A DNA stretch of 64,000 nucleotides from Emergencia timonensis (GTDB taxonomy: Bacteria; Bacillota; Clostridia; Peptostreptococcales; Anaerovoracaceae): assembly GCF_900086585.1 (NCBI RefSeq), contig NZ_FLKM01000009.1, positions 1,426,001 to 1,490,000 of the forward strand, written 5' to 3'. The notes under the pieces were generated by a model. That model searched no databases and had not been told where the DNA came from. It saw only the letters and a program-made list of their open reading frames with translations. Both the position numbers and the translations under genes were made by a program. Positions 16,871-26,553 of this stretch are shown in pieces (the first letter of the stretch is position 1; each line of letters starts with the position of its first letter).

Positions 16871-18445
16871 ATGAGTGTAACATTGAGAGACTGTCTGAAA
16901 TTGCCGTCATTGAGTCTTGGCAAGGTCATTGCTGGACACAAAGGACTCAGCAGCATTGTGACGACAGTGTCAGTTTTGGAATTTGAAGATGGCATGGAAG
17001 AGGATATCATGACCCCCAATGAACTGTTAGTGTCAGCTTTGTTTTGCCTGAAAGATGATGTAGATGCACAATGTCAGTTTCTTCGAAAAAGCAAACATAA
17101 TGGAGATGTGGGCCTTGTACTGTTTTATGCGGATATGATATTGGGCAATATAGACGCTAAACTGTTGGAAACGGCAGATCTGCTCAATTTTCCGATTATT
17201 CTGCTGCCAGGAAAAGATATGGGACTGAAGTACAGTGATGTGATCGGTGATGTAATGGAAGCCATATTTTATGACCGAAAGGTTAATCATTACTTTGTCA
17301 GCAGTACCATAGAACGGTTGTCGCAGACACCGGAGGCTGTAAGGACGCCATCCCTTGCATTACAAATTGCCAGTGATTATGCCAAAGCCAGCTTCTTCCT
17401 CTGCGACAGACAATATCATCTGATCGCCTCATCCTTTTGGCCGGCAAGTAATTATCTGAATTTCGAAATCGTAAAAGAGGCTTTTTCAGATGATCCCTTT
17501 ACTGACCATACCGTAGTAAAAAATCAGGAGGACGGAGTTTTTTTTCGCACGCCCTTCGTAGAAAAGGACGATAATACTTTGGTTTTGTATGCCGCCTCAA
17601 AAAATGAAATACTTTATTCAGGTATCATGAGTGAAGTAGTGGAAATCATCCAGCTGTTTACTGCTCTATGGCATTACAACCTGAATGTCTCCACGAAAGA
17701 AGCTGTAATTCCGGCCCTCTTTGATGGAAAGCAGCATTTGGTCAGACATATCTGCCAGCTTACACATTTAAAAGCAGAACTATACAACGAAGCAATGATT
17801 GCAGAAGTGAGAGATTTTACACCAGAAAAAGAAATACAGTCCTTCCTGGCAGAAGTCAGATTGCTTTTTGCCAAGTCCTCTATACCGCTGATTGCAGACC
17901 TTCATGGAACCCACGTCATTCTTCTCTATCAAAATGAAATGGCTGTCAAAAACAAACTTTTGGAGGAGGACTTAAAAGAGATTCTCAATGAGCGATCCTT
18001 TATTCCTTTCTATACATACTATCACACAGAAACGCTATTTGAAGAATTGGGCAAATTTCTCAGGGAATATTCAAAGGTAAAGAATACGGCTAGAGGTATT
18101 TATCCACATAAAAAGTGTTTTACTGCTGAGGATATGCGATATGCTTTGCGAATTTTGGATCTCCACAATTCAGTGAGCGCAGAGAAAGAGTATTACTGTA
18201 ATCTGTTAAGACCTGTACTTGATGACAAGGACATAGATCTTATGCTTACTCTATCCGCCTATCTCTTAGATGCAGCCTCAGAACTCAAGAAAGCCTCAGA
18301 AATACTTTTCGTTCACAGGAATACTGTTTTATACAGATTAAATAAAATAAAAAGTCTTTTGGGCTTTGATCTTGCAAAGATGCCTATGGCATACGATATC
18401 TATGTTGCTGTCTCGTTATATCGTATCAACGCACAAAATGCATAA
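16871..18445 (+). CDS. PucR family transcriptional regulator
   Basis: This 524-residue protein has an N-terminal PucR-type domain (VTLRDCLKLPSL at the start, with segments like LLVSALFCLKDD and FPIILLP) and a C-terminal helix-turn-helix: SAYLLDAASELKKASEIL then FVHRNTVLYRLNKIKSLLG. PucR regulators govern purine, ureide and other nitrogen compound catabolism and respond to pathway intermediates. It is divergent from the NCS1/DUF917 operon and is its most likely regulator. A strong terminator follows, so it is monocistronic. Confidence 0.88.
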   Translation: MSVTLRDCLKLPSLSLGKVIAGHKGLSSIVTTVSVLEFEDGMEEDIMTPNELLVSALFCLKDDVDAQCQFLRKSKHNGDVGLVLFYADMILGNIDAKLLETADLLNFPIILLPGKDMGLKYSDVIGDVMEAIFYDRKVNHYFVSSTIERLSQTPEAVRTPSLALQIASDYAKASFFLCDRQYHLIASSFWPASNYLNFEIVKEAFSDDPFTDHTVVKNQEDGVFFRTPFVEKDDNTLVLYAASKNEILYSGIMSEVVEIIQLFTALWHYNLNVSTKEAVIPALFDGKQHLVRHICQLTHLKAELYNEAMIAEVRDFTPEKEIQSFLAEVRLLFAKSSIPLIADLHGTHVILLYQNEMAVKNKLLEEDLKEILNERSFIPFYTYYHTETLFEELGKFLREYSKVKNTARGIYPHKKCFTAEDMRYALRILDLHNSVSAEKEYYCNLLRPVLDDKDIDLMLTLSAYLLDAASELKKASEILFVHRNTVLYRLNKIKSLLGFDLAKMPMAYDIYVAVSLYRINAQNA

Positions 18446-18467
18446 TAGCAATGAAAGAAAATATCAA

Positions 18468-18503
18468 AGATGTCTGACGGAAAATTCCGAGGCATCTTTT
18501 TTT
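18468..18503 (+). terminator. Terminator after the PucR-type regulator gene
   Basis: AGATGTCT pairs with AGGCATCT (one G-U pair), continuing into CGGAA/TTCCG, followed by a run of seven T residues. Confidence 0.8.
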
Positions 18504-18522
18504 ATGTGCGCATTTTTATATC

Positions 18523-18536
18523 CGGTTTAAAAACCG
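18523..18536. promoter_or_regulatory. Palindrome upstream of the ornithine cyclodeaminase-like operon, possible operator
   Basis: CGGTTT-AA-AAACCG is a perfect inverted repeat between the preceding terminator and the start of a six-gene catabolic run, about 115 nt before the first gene. A regulator binding here is conjecture; the stem is too short and A/T-looped for a terminator and has no T-run. Confidence 0.35.
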
Positions 18537-18652
18537 TTTATGGGAATTGAAAGAATTTTTTTATAATTATCGGTCGTTTAAAAGCCCAATACACATCAAT
18601 AGAAACGGATACAGCGTACAATCAGAGTTAAGAAACGGAAGGAGTGATGAAT

Positions 18653-19666
18653 ATGAGTGTATTGATCTTAAAGAGAGAAGAAATCAAAAAAGTAATCGAC
18701 ATGAGAGAGGTCATTCAGGAGGTGCGAAAGGTCTATAAACTGAAATCCCAAGGGAAAACGGTTATCTGGCCGCTCGTCAACTACGAGTTTGAAGAGGAAC
18801 ATGCTGCCATGGATATTCGTTCTGGTTACGTCAAAGGAGAGCAGCTTCATGGACTGAAAATGCTCAATAATTTCCCGGAAAATCGGGAGAAAGGGCTGGC
18901 GCCGTTTAACGGTATCATGATGGTCTACGATTCCAACACGGGGATTCCCATCGGCATCATGGATGCATCTTATATTACCTGCATGCGAACCGGTGCTGCA
19001 GGCGCCATCGGTGTGGACAGTTTAGCGAGGAAGGATGCAGAAACCCTGATGCTCTTGGGAGCAGGCAAACAAGCCCCATTCCAGATTGCTGCAACATTGC
19101 TGTTACGGCCAAATATCAAAGAAGTCTATATTGTGGATCCTCTCAGTTTTGAACAGGCCGAAACCTTGGCTTCTAATATGAGAAAAATCCTGCACGAAGA
19201 CTTTGACATTCAGGCAGATCAGACCGTGTTCCTGGCCGAAAGATCCATTGAGAAGGCAGTTCGCTGCAGTGACGCGATCATCACTGTGACGCCATCAAGA
19301 AACCCGCTGATTAAAAAAGAGTGGATAAGACCAGGTACGCACCTCAGCTGTCTGGGGTCTGACATGGAAACCAAACAGGAAATTGAGAGTGCCATTTTTG
19401 CAGGAGCGAAGATTTACGCCGACGACAAAGAGCAATGTATCAGGGTAGGCGAGATGGAACTTCCGCTGCTTGAGGGGGTCATCAGAGAAGCAGATATCCT
19501 GGGTGAAATCGGTGATCTGCTCTGCGGCAAGATTTCCGGCAGAGAAAACAGCGATGAAACAACCATCTTTGACGCCACGGGCCTTTACATCTTGGATTTG
19601 GCAGCGGCAAAGGCGGCAATCGCAAAAGCAAAAAAAGCGCATATGGGTATTGAAGTTGAAATGTAG
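18653..19666 (+). CDS. Ornithine cyclodeaminase/mu-crystallin family oxidoreductase
   Basis: This 337-residue protein has the family fold: N-terminal substrate domain with the AAMDIRSGYVKGEQLHGLKM region and a Rossmann domain with LLGAGKQAPFQ. Family members are ornithine cyclodeaminase, alanine dehydrogenase, ketimine reductases and opine-type dehydrogenases, all using NAD(P) and an imine intermediate. GTG 18644 and ATG 18647 are upstream alternatives, but GGAAGG at 18638-18643 is best placed for ATG 18653. It heads an operon with an aminotransferase, a homoserine-dehydrogenase-like protein, an NhaC antiporter and two amidohydrolases. The exact substrate is unknown. Confidence 0.85.
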   Translation: MSVLILKREEIKKVIDMREVIQEVRKVYKLKSQGKTVIWPLVNYEFEEEHAAMDIRSGYVKGEQLHGLKMLNNFPENREKGLAPFNGIMMVYDSNTGIPIGIMDASYITCMRTGAAGAIGVDSLARKDAETLMLLGAGKQAPFQIAATLLLRPNIKEVYIVDPLSFEQAETLASNMRKILHEDFDIQADQTVFLAERSIEKAVRCSDAIITVTPSRNPLIKKEWIRPGTHLSCLGSDMETKQEIESAIFAGAKIYADDKEQCIRVGEMELPLLEGVIREADILGEIGDLLCGKISGRENSDETTIFDATGLYILDLAAAKAAIAKAKKAHMGIEVEM

Positions 19667-19678
19667 GAGGATAGAAGA

Positions 19679-20818
19679 ATGATATTAGCAGATTTTTTAG
19701 TAGAACAGTGGTTGAACCCTATGGATTCCAAAGCAGAGCATAATTTTGGCACCAGCTGCGTCAAAGCTTTGACTATGGACGAACTTTTCAGAGTGACAGA
19801 ACAGGATGAAAATGCTTTTTTGAAAGACTTGAGCACCATGAGTCTCCACTATCATCACGGCGATTCTACTGGCTCGCCGAGAGTGAAGAAAGCCGTCGCC
19901 GGTCTTTATCCCAAAGCTGACGTAGATCCCAAACACGTGATGATGGTTCACGGCGGTACTGGCGCTAACGATATCGTCATCATGGGATTGCTGGAGAAAG
20001 GGGACAACATCGTAGTCATCAAACCGACTTACCAGCAGCACTATGATATTCCAAAATCTATGGGCATTGAGACGAGAATCGTCCAACTAAAAGAAGAGGA
20101 AGAATACCTGTTGAACATGAAAGAATTGAGCAAAGCTGTCGATGGAAATACCAAGCTGATCGCTCTGTCCAATCCGAACAATCCGACGGGTGCAACCCTC
20201 TATGAAGACGGTTTGCAAGAACTGGTGGAAATTGCTAGAAGTGTGGATGCATACATCCTCTGCGATGAAATCTACAGAGGGATGGATGAGACCTACATGC
20301 CGTCTATTCTGGACTTCGGTTACGACAAAGCTATCAGCGTCAGCAGTCTGTCAAAGATGTTCTCTATGGCAGGAACCAGAATCGGCTGGATCGTGACGAA
20401 AGATGAATACGCGTACAAGAACTTCGAGAACAGAAGGTCCTATAACACGATCTGCTGCGGCATTATTGATGAAATCGTGGGCGCTATCGCCATGGAAAAC
20501 TACGAGAAGGTATGGGCAAGAGCCAGATCCATATTGGCGCCTAACAAACAGATGGTTTACGATTGGGTGAAGACCCAGCCGCATCTCAGTCTTCATGGGG
20601 ATGCCAAGGGGACGACCTGCCTCATACGCTATGATTATGATATTACATCTACGGATATGGCAGTGGACGCAATGGAGAAAGCCAGAATTCTGCTCTGTCA
20701 CGGAGCTTGTTTTGATGAAGAACCTGCCTTCCGTCTGGGTTACGGCGGCTTCACTGACCGAAATCAACTGCAGGAGAGTCTAGACGCCCTCAGTGATTAT
20801 TTGAAGACCTTAGAGTAA
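19679..20818 (+). CDS. PLP-dependent class I/II aminotransferase
   Basis: This 379-residue fold-type I enzyme carries SNPNNPTG (N169 near the PLP ring), CDEIYRG (D196, Y199) and the Schiff-base lysine K226 in SSLSKMFSMAGTRIGW. The N-terminal HHGDSTGSPRVKKAV segment matches a clostridial subgroup annotated only as aminotransferase. It starts 12 nt after the cyclodeaminase-like gene, with an AGGAGG ribosome binding site. It probably transfers the amino group of the operon's substrate or of an intermediate; C-S or C-N lyase activity cannot be excluded in this fold. Confidence 0.88.
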   Translation: MILADFLVEQWLNPMDSKAEHNFGTSCVKALTMDELFRVTEQDENAFLKDLSTMSLHYHHGDSTGSPRVKKAVAGLYPKADVDPKHVMMVHGGTGANDIVIMGLLEKGDNIVVIKPTYQQHYDIPKSMGIETRIVQLKEEEEYLLNMKELSKAVDGNTKLIALSNPNNPTGATLYEDGLQELVEIARSVDAYILCDEIYRGMDETYMPSILDFGYDKAISVSSLSKMFSMAGTRIGWIVTKDEYAYKNFENRRSYNTICCGIIDEIVGAIAMENYEKVWARARSILAPNKQMVYDWVKTQPHLSLHGDAKGTTCLIRYDYDITSTDMAVDAMEKARILLCHGACFDEEPAFRLGYGGFTDRNQLQESLDALSDYLKTLE

Positions 20819-20839
20819 CTGTTGAGAAAGGAGAATACG

Positions 20840-21880
20840 ATGAAACAATTTTCAGTAGCAATGCTTGGATTTGGCATTGCAGGGAAGGCATTTTCGAGAA
20901 TTCTGATAGAAAAACATCAGGAGATCATGGAAAAAACCGGATATGACGTACAGGTGACGGCAATTACCACAGGCAGCAGGGGCACGTTGATCTGCCCACA
21001 AGGCATTGATCTGCAGGAAGCCACTCGTCAGGTAGAAGAATTGGGACATTTTGATGTAAGTGGGCCGTGGTATTCAGAAATGAACACCATGGAGGTTGTA
21101 GAAAAGGCAGACTATGACGTGGTTTTGGAACTGACACCGATCAATATCCGCACAGGACAGCCGGCCATCGACCATATCAAAGGCGCCATGAACCGCGGCA
21201 AACATGCCATTACAGCCAACAAAGGTCCCATTGCCTGGGCCTACAGGGAATTACGGGACTTGGCAAAAGAGAAGGGCGTTTGTTTTTACTATGAAACCAC
21301 CGTCATGGCCGGTACACCGGTGTTCAATATGGCAGACAACTGTCTGCAATACTGTAAGATTTCAGAGGTAAAGGGGATTCTCAATGCCACGACAAATTAC
21401 GTGCTGGAAGAGATGACAAAGGGCGTACCGATGGACGTCATCATGGAAAATGGACGCAGAGGCGGCTTTATGGAAGCCGACGCTTCCATGGATATGAAGG
21501 GCTGGGATGCAGCAGCAAAATTGACGGCCCTGCTCAATGTCCTGATGGATGCGGGGATTACGCCAGATCAAATCGACAGAACTGGCATCGAAGAAGTGAC
21601 AGCAGAGGATATCCAGCGAGCAGCAGAGCACGGCTGCAAAGTGAAACTGCTCTGCAAGGGAAAAATTGAAGACGGGAAAGTTGTGGGCATCGTAAAGCCC
21701 AGCGAGATAAAAGCAGATGATGCCTTTGCAGGCTCTGACGTGGTGGCTGTAGTTTCCATTGATACCGATTTGATGGGCAGACTGACCATGGTACAGTACG
21801 GACTGGAAACGACGCAGACTGGTTATGGCGTATTCATTGATTTAATCAGAGTTCTGGAGAACTGTCAGGCGATAGAATAG
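20840..21880 (+). CDS. Homoserine-dehydrogenase-like NAD(P) oxidoreductase
   Basis: This 346-residue protein has LGFGIAGKAF as dinucleotide fold, ITANKGPIAW with the conserved Lys, ETTVMAGTPVF, GILNATTNYVLEEM and EADASMDMKGWDAAAKL, all characteristic of homoserine dehydrogenase. It has no C-terminal ACT domain and is not beside threonine or methionine genes. A TTG six codons upstream is possible but AAGGAG at 20828-20833 suits ATG 20840. In this operon it more likely oxidises or reduces a homoserine-like amino alcohol or semialdehyde in catabolism than works in biosynthesis; this is inference. Confidence 0.82.
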   Translation: MKQFSVAMLGFGIAGKAFSRILIEKHQEIMEKTGYDVQVTAITTGSRGTLICPQGIDLQEATRQVEELGHFDVSGPWYSEMNTMEVVEKADYDVVLELTPINIRTGQPAIDHIKGAMNRGKHAITANKGPIAWAYRELRDLAKEKGVCFYYETTVMAGTPVFNMADNCLQYCKISEVKGILNATTNYVLEEMTKGVPMDVIMENGRRGGFMEADASMDMKGWDAAAKLTALLNVLMDAGITPDQIDRTGIEEVTAEDIQRAAEHGCKVKLLCKGKIEDGKVVGIVKPSEIKADDAFAGSDVVAVVSIDTDLMGRLTMVQYGLETTQTGYGVFIDLIRVLENCQAIE

Positions 21881-21889
21881 GAGGAAGAA

Positions 21890-23329
21890 ATGGAAAACGA
21901 AGAAAGAAAAGATCTGAAACAGCCTTCACTGGCCGTGTCAATTATTATAGTATTGTTTTTAGCTGCCTGTTTTCTGATACAACTAGTAACTGTGGGAGAA
22001 CCTGACGTACATATGACACTGGTATTTGCTGCTGTAGTTGCAATCATATTACTGCTGATTTTCAATAAGACGCCGTTTGCCCTTATAGAAGAAGGCATCA
22101 TCCACGGCTGCAAAATTGCCACCATATCCATGATGATTCTGATGTTCATCGGCGTCATGATTCCGGCCTGGATTGCAGCGGGTACCATTCCTACACTAAT
22201 CTACTACGGATTACAGATCATCTCCCCGTCAATTTTCTTGTTGACGGCATCTGTAGTCTGTGCGCTGGCAACACTTTGCACAGGAACCTCCTGGGGTTCG
22301 GCGGCCACTTTTGGTGTCGCTCTGATGGGCATCGGAGGCGGTTTAGGTGTACCTGACGCCATGACAGCCGCCGCTGTGGTTTGCGGCTCCATCTTCGGCG
22401 ATAAGCTGTCGCCGATTTCCGATACTGTAAATCTATCCTCTGGTACTTGCGAAGTGAATATTTTTGACCATATCAAAAGCGTGGCCACGGCCACTTTGCC
22501 AGCCTATATCATTGCATTGGTCGTATTTACGGTATTGGGCTTCCGTTTTGCCGGCGGAAACGCCGACAGCGCGGCGGTCAACGAAGTGATGAAGGTATTA
22601 TCCGAGAACTTTAAGCTGGACCCAGGACACGCTTTAATCAGTCTGGTTCCGATGGTTCTGGTATTAGTTATGGCTCTGCGAAAGATGAACGCTCTGGCGA
22701 CCATCGTAGCGTCCGCTATGTCCGCCATGATCATCGCTATCATTTTTCAGGGATATTCCATCGTGGACATGATGTCATATATGAACTACGGCTATGTCAT
22801 TGAGACTGGCAATTTTGATGTAGATAAGCTGATGAACAGAGGGGGGCTGCAGTCCATGATGTGGACCGTATCAATCGGATATCTTGGTTTGTCCTACGGC
22901 GGCATACTAGAGAAAACCGGTGTTCTCAACACTCTGCTCTTCAGCGCCCAGGCCATTACGAAGAATGCCAGAAACTTGATTCTGACCCACATGGCTGCAG
23001 GATTCCTTACCATCATGCTTTCCGCCAGCCCTTATGTGGCAATCCTGATTCCGGGCAGAATGTTTATCGCCGGATATGAGAAGCTGGGAATCAAAAAGAC
23101 CGTAGCTTCCAGAACCTGTGAGCATTCTGGAATCTGCCTGGATCCGCTGCTCCCTTGGACCTTAGGCGGCGTATATTTTTCAGGCGTATTGGGCGTCAGT
23201 ACCTTTGATTATGCACCATATGCTGTTCTGCTGTGGCTGGTTCCAATCATTGCGGCTTTCTATGCCGTCACCGGACTCTTCGTGTGGAGAGAAGACGGCG
23301 GTACTGTGAGAAAGAAAAAAGCAGTATAA
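21890..23329 (+). CDS. NhaC family antiporter / amino acid carrier
   Basis: This 479-residue integral membrane protein has about twelve hydrophobic segments. GTSWGSAATFGVALMGIG followed by GDKLSPISDTVNLSSG is the strongest NhaC family marker. Besides Na+/H+ exchange, the family includes malate-lactate antiporters and presumed amino acid carriers, and in catabolic operons it often supplies the substrate or exports a product. Start is 9 nt after the homoserine-dehydrogenase-like gene. The transported solute is unknown. Confidence 0.87.
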   Translation: MENEERKDLKQPSLAVSIIIVLFLAACFLIQLVTVGEPDVHMTLVFAAVVAIILLLIFNKTPFALIEEGIIHGCKIATISMMILMFIGVMIPAWIAAGTIPTLIYYGLQIISPSIFLLTASVVCALATLCTGTSWGSAATFGVALMGIGGGLGVPDAMTAAAVVCGSIFGDKLSPISDTVNLSSGTCEVNIFDHIKSVATATLPAYIIALVVFTVLGFRFAGGNADSAAVNEVMKVLSENFKLDPGHALISLVPMVLVLVMALRKMNALATIVASAMSAMIIAIIFQGYSIVDMMSYMNYGYVIETGNFDVDKLMNRGGLQSMMWTVSIGYLGLSYGGILEKTGVLNTLLFSAQAITKNARNLILTHMAAGFLTIMLSASPYVAILIPGRMFIAGYEKLGIKKTVASRTCEHSGICLDPLLPWTLGGVYFSGVLGVSTFDYAPYAVLLWLVPIIAAFYAVTGLFVWREDGGTVRKKKAV

Positions 23330-23346
23330 GAAGGAGGAGGGGAAAG

Positions 23347-24978
23347 ATGAAATTTGACATGACATTTTTGAATGGAAACATCTATACGATGGAAAGAGAG
23401 GGCAGCCGCGTAGAGGCGCTGGGAATCAAGGACGGCTTGATTGTCTTCACGGGTAGTAATAAAGAAGCGGCGTTATACGAAAGCGAACAGGTCATCGACT
23501 TACAGGGAAAGACCGTCATACCCGGTATGGCAGATTCTCATCTGCATATGTATGCATACTGCCAGAACCAGACAGCGGTTGATCTGGCAGGGGCCAAAAG
23601 CATTGAAGAGATGGTAAAGCTGATGTCATCCAAAGCAGCGGTTGTGGAAAAGGGAAAGTGGATCAAAGGCGTCAATTTTGACCAAACCAAGTGGAAGGAA
23701 AATCGTTTTCCAACACGCAGAGATCTGGATCGAATCAGCACGGAGCATCCTATCGTCATCAGAAGATGCTGTCTTCACGCCTTGGTCGCCAACACAAAGG
23801 CTTTGGAGCTTGCAGGCGTGGGTCCTGGTTATGATGGAGGGGCCGGCGGCATCGTGGAATTTGAAGAAGACGGAACCCCAAGTGGCATTCTGCGGGAACA
23901 GAGTACGAAGGTCTTTGATGAGATTATCCCTGATCCACTGGAAGATCCAGAGGAAAGAGAACGGATTATGACAGAAGTCCTGGCGGATATGTCAGAAAAA
24001 GGAATCACCACCATCCACACTTATGCGGCCAAAATTTGGCGCTATAATGAGGATATCGAGGCGTACCGAGCTTTGGATAGAGAAGGCAGGCTGCCTGTAC
24101 GTATTACGGTCTGCATTGACGAACTCTTTGAGCCGGAGATCTTGACAGAGGCGCAGAAAGCGAATCCGTACAGACTGGTACAGTTTGGGGCATACAAGAT
24201 TTTTTCCGACGGGTCGCTGGGTTCCAGATCGGCAGCTTTGCGAAAGCCATACGCAGATGATCCGGGCAACGTCGGCTTTGTCGTCTGCAATCAGGATACT
24301 TTGATCGACAAGGTGATGACAGGTTATGAGAAAGGACTGCAGCCAGCCATTCACGCGATTGGAGACAGAGCGCTGGATATGACACTGACGGCCATTGAGA
24401 AGACTTTAGAAAACGCTCGAAAAAATGGTATGACAGATGGAGAGATGGCGGAGAGACTGCCGTTCCGCATCATCCATGTGCAGATGGTTGATGAGAAATT
24501 GGTGGAGCGCATGAAACAGCTGCCACTGGTACTGGATATTCAGCCGATCTTCCTGTGTACAGATCTCCACTGGATTGGTGAACGGATTGGAACTGAGAGA
24601 GAAAAGGGAACTTACGCCTGGAAAACTCTGCAGGATGCGGGAATGATTATCACCGGCGGTTCCGACTGCCCAGTAGAAACTTATGATCCGATCAAAGGCA
24701 TCTACGCTGCTGTGACCAGAAAGGATTTTGACGGTTATCCGCCAGATGGTTACTACCCTGACGAAAAATTGTCCGTATATGAAGCTGTCTGTGCGTATAC
24801 AAAAAACGTTCACTATGCTACGGGGCAGCAGGAAGTACTGGGAACTCTTACGCGTGGAAAGTTTGCTGATTTAGCAGTTTTGGACAGAGATCTCTTTAAA
24901 ATAGCCGAAGATGATTTAAAGGATATCGTCGTGGAAAAAACCTTTATTGCCGGCAGACAAGTATTTACGCGAAGTTAA
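23347..24978 (+). CDS. Amidohydrolase, YtcJ-like (first copy)
   Basis: This 543-residue metal-dependent hydrolase opens with TFLNGNIYTME, the usual beta-sandwich strand. Metal-binding DSHLHM (HxH) lies around residue 65, and a late GGSDCPVETYDPIKGI segment carries the catalytic Asp. The YtcJ group of amidohydrolases has few known substrates, mostly N-acyl or formyl amides and cyclic amides. An in-frame extension into the antiporter gene exists, but AGGAGGGG supports ATG 23347. It is followed by a related enzyme, suggesting two successive or parallel amide hydrolyses. Confidence 0.87.
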   Translation: MKFDMTFLNGNIYTMEREGSRVEALGIKDGLIVFTGSNKEAALYESEQVIDLQGKTVIPGMADSHLHMYAYCQNQTAVDLAGAKSIEEMVKLMSSKAAVVEKGKWIKGVNFDQTKWKENRFPTRRDLDRISTEHPIVIRRCCLHALVANTKALELAGVGPGYDGGAGGIVEFEEDGTPSGILREQSTKVFDEIIPDPLEDPEERERIMTEVLADMSEKGITTIHTYAAKIWRYNEDIEAYRALDREGRLPVRITVCIDELFEPEILTEAQKANPYRLVQFGAYKIFSDGSLGSRSAALRKPYADDPGNVGFVVCNQDTLIDKVMTGYEKGLQPAIHAIGDRALDMTLTAIEKTLENARKNGMTDGEMAERLPFRIIHVQMVDEKLVERMKQLPLVLDIQPIFLCTDLHWIGERIGTEREKGTYAWKTLQDAGMIITGGSDCPVETYDPIKGIYAAVTRKDFDGYPPDGYYPDEKLSVYEAVCAYTKNVHYATGQQEVLGTLTRGKFADLAVLDRDLFKIAEDDLKDIVVEKTFIAGRQVFTRS

Positions 24979-25000
24979 GGGAAGGACAGGAGGCGCTTCT

Positions 25001-26533
25001 GTGGAGGCAGATATCATTATTAAAAATGGAAAATGCATGACCATGAAAAACCGTGAAACGGCAGACTGGCTTGCAATCAAGGATGGACGCATTGCCGCTA
25101 TCGGAGGAGGCAATCAGTATGAACCCATGGCTGAACAGGCCGGGCTGATACTTGATGCGAAGGGAGGGACCGTACTGCCTGGTTTCATCGACAGCCACTT
25201 TCACGTAGTGCAGACAGCTATTAATTCTCAGAGTTTAGATCTGCGCGAAGTCTGCTGCTTCGAAGAAATCGGTGAGAAGATTAGACAGGCATCAATGGAA
25301 AAGCCGGGGGAAAGCATCATCGGCATCCGCTTGGAAGTCGGGCAGCTGCGAGAAGGGATTTTGCCGGATCGTCTGGTGTTGGACCAATACTGCAGCAACG
25401 TGCCCGTATGGATCAACAGCTTGGATTATCAAGTGAGTATGCTGAACACTTATGGCCTCCTTTATTTTAAAATACCATTTTCCATAGAAGGAGTAGAAAT
25501 GGATAGTCAGGGCGTAGCGACAGGAATTTTTCGCGGAAAGGCCAATGCGACACTTCGTACCAATATTCTCGATCACATCCCTGATAAAGAGAGAAGGGAG
25601 GCAGTGAGCCGCCTGATGCCGCAGCTCCTTTCAACAGGCATTACGACGATTAACGCTATGGAAGGCGGAAACATGTACAGCGATAAAGATGCAGATTTTA
25701 TCTATGAATACAGTGAGGAGTTTCCTGTGGACATTGCCCTCTTCTATCAATCCATGGATATCGAAAAGATTAAAAATCTCTATCTCAACAGAATTGGAGG
25801 GAGCTTGTACATTGATGGCACCATGGGCGCCAGAACGGCAGCGCTTTCCTTTGAGTATGCCGATTGTCCGGGGCGCATGGGCAGTCTGCGCTTTTCTCAG
25901 CCGGAATTAAATGAATTTGTCACAGAGTGCTACCGGAATAATATGCAGCTTTCTGTGTACACCATAGGGGACAGGGCCATTGAGATGGCCCTGAATGCCC
26001 ATGAATTTGCCCTTTATCATACGGGAATCAGGGGTCTGCGTCATCGTCTGGAACATGTTGAACTGTCTGACGATAGACAGATGGAAAGAGCTGCAGAGAT
26101 GGGCATCATTTTTTCCATGAATCCAACCTATGAGGTTTACTGGGGCGGCAAAGGGAAAATGTACGAACAGAGGTTGGGAGAGCGGTATGTGAGGACCAAC
26201 TGCTTTCGGGAAATCATCGACAGCGGAGTCTGTATCTGCGGCGGTTCAGACAGCGATATTACGGAATTCAATCCTTTGATCGGGATCAGTGCAGCGATAA
26301 ATCATCAGGTAGAGTACCATCGAGCTTCGGTATACGAAACCCTGGAGATGTATACTTGTAATGGCGCCTATGCTATTTTTGAAGAAGAAGAGAAGGGAAC
26401 GTTGGAAGTCGGTAAGCTGGCTGATGTGATTATACTTGATGGCGATATTATGATGACGAAAAAAGAGAAGATTCAGGATATGAGCGTTTTATCGACGATT
26501 AAGTCAGGAGAACTGATTTATAACAGGTTGTGA
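25001..26533 (+). CDS. Amidohydrolase, YtcJ-like (second, diverged copy)
   Basis: This 510-residue enzyme starts at GTG 25001, chosen because AGGAGG at 24988-24993 is 7 nt upstream; a longer frame from 24947 would overlap the preceding gene. It shows DIIIKNGKCMTM, a DSHFHVVQ metal motif, and GGSDSDITEFNPLIG with the catalytic Asp. It is clearly homologous to the first copy but diverged, arguing against very recent duplication. The stop overlaps the upstream codons of the regulator gene. Substrate unknown. Confidence 0.85.
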   Translation: MEADIIIKNGKCMTMKNRETADWLAIKDGRIAAIGGGNQYEPMAEQAGLILDAKGGTVLPGFIDSHFHVVQTAINSQSLDLREVCCFEEIGEKIRQASMEKPGESIIGIRLEVGQLREGILPDRLVLDQYCSNVPVWINSLDYQVSMLNTYGLLYFKIPFSIEGVEMDSQGVATGIFRGKANATLRTNILDHIPDKERREAVSRLMPQLLSTGITTINAMEGGNMYSDKDADFIYEYSEEFPVDIALFYQSMDIEKIKNLYLNRIGGSLYIDGTMGARTAALSFEYADCPGRMGSLRFSQPELNEFVTECYRNNMQLSVYTIGDRAIEMALNAHEFALYHTGIRGLRHRLEHVELSDDRQMERAAEMGIIFSMNPTYEVYWGGKGKMYEQRLGERYVRTNCFREIIDSGVCICGGSDSDITEFNPLIGISAAINHQVEYHRASVYETLEMYTCNGAYAIFEEEEKGTLEVGKLADVIILDGDIMMTKKEKIQDMSVLSTIKSGELIYNRL

Positions 26534-26553
26534 CAAATGGAAGAGGGAAATCA

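Noticed and set aside
20822..20839. TTG start six codons upstream for the homoserine-dehydrogenase-like gene
   Set aside because: It would place the AAGGAG ribosome binding site inside the coding sequence; ATG 20840 is correctly spaced.
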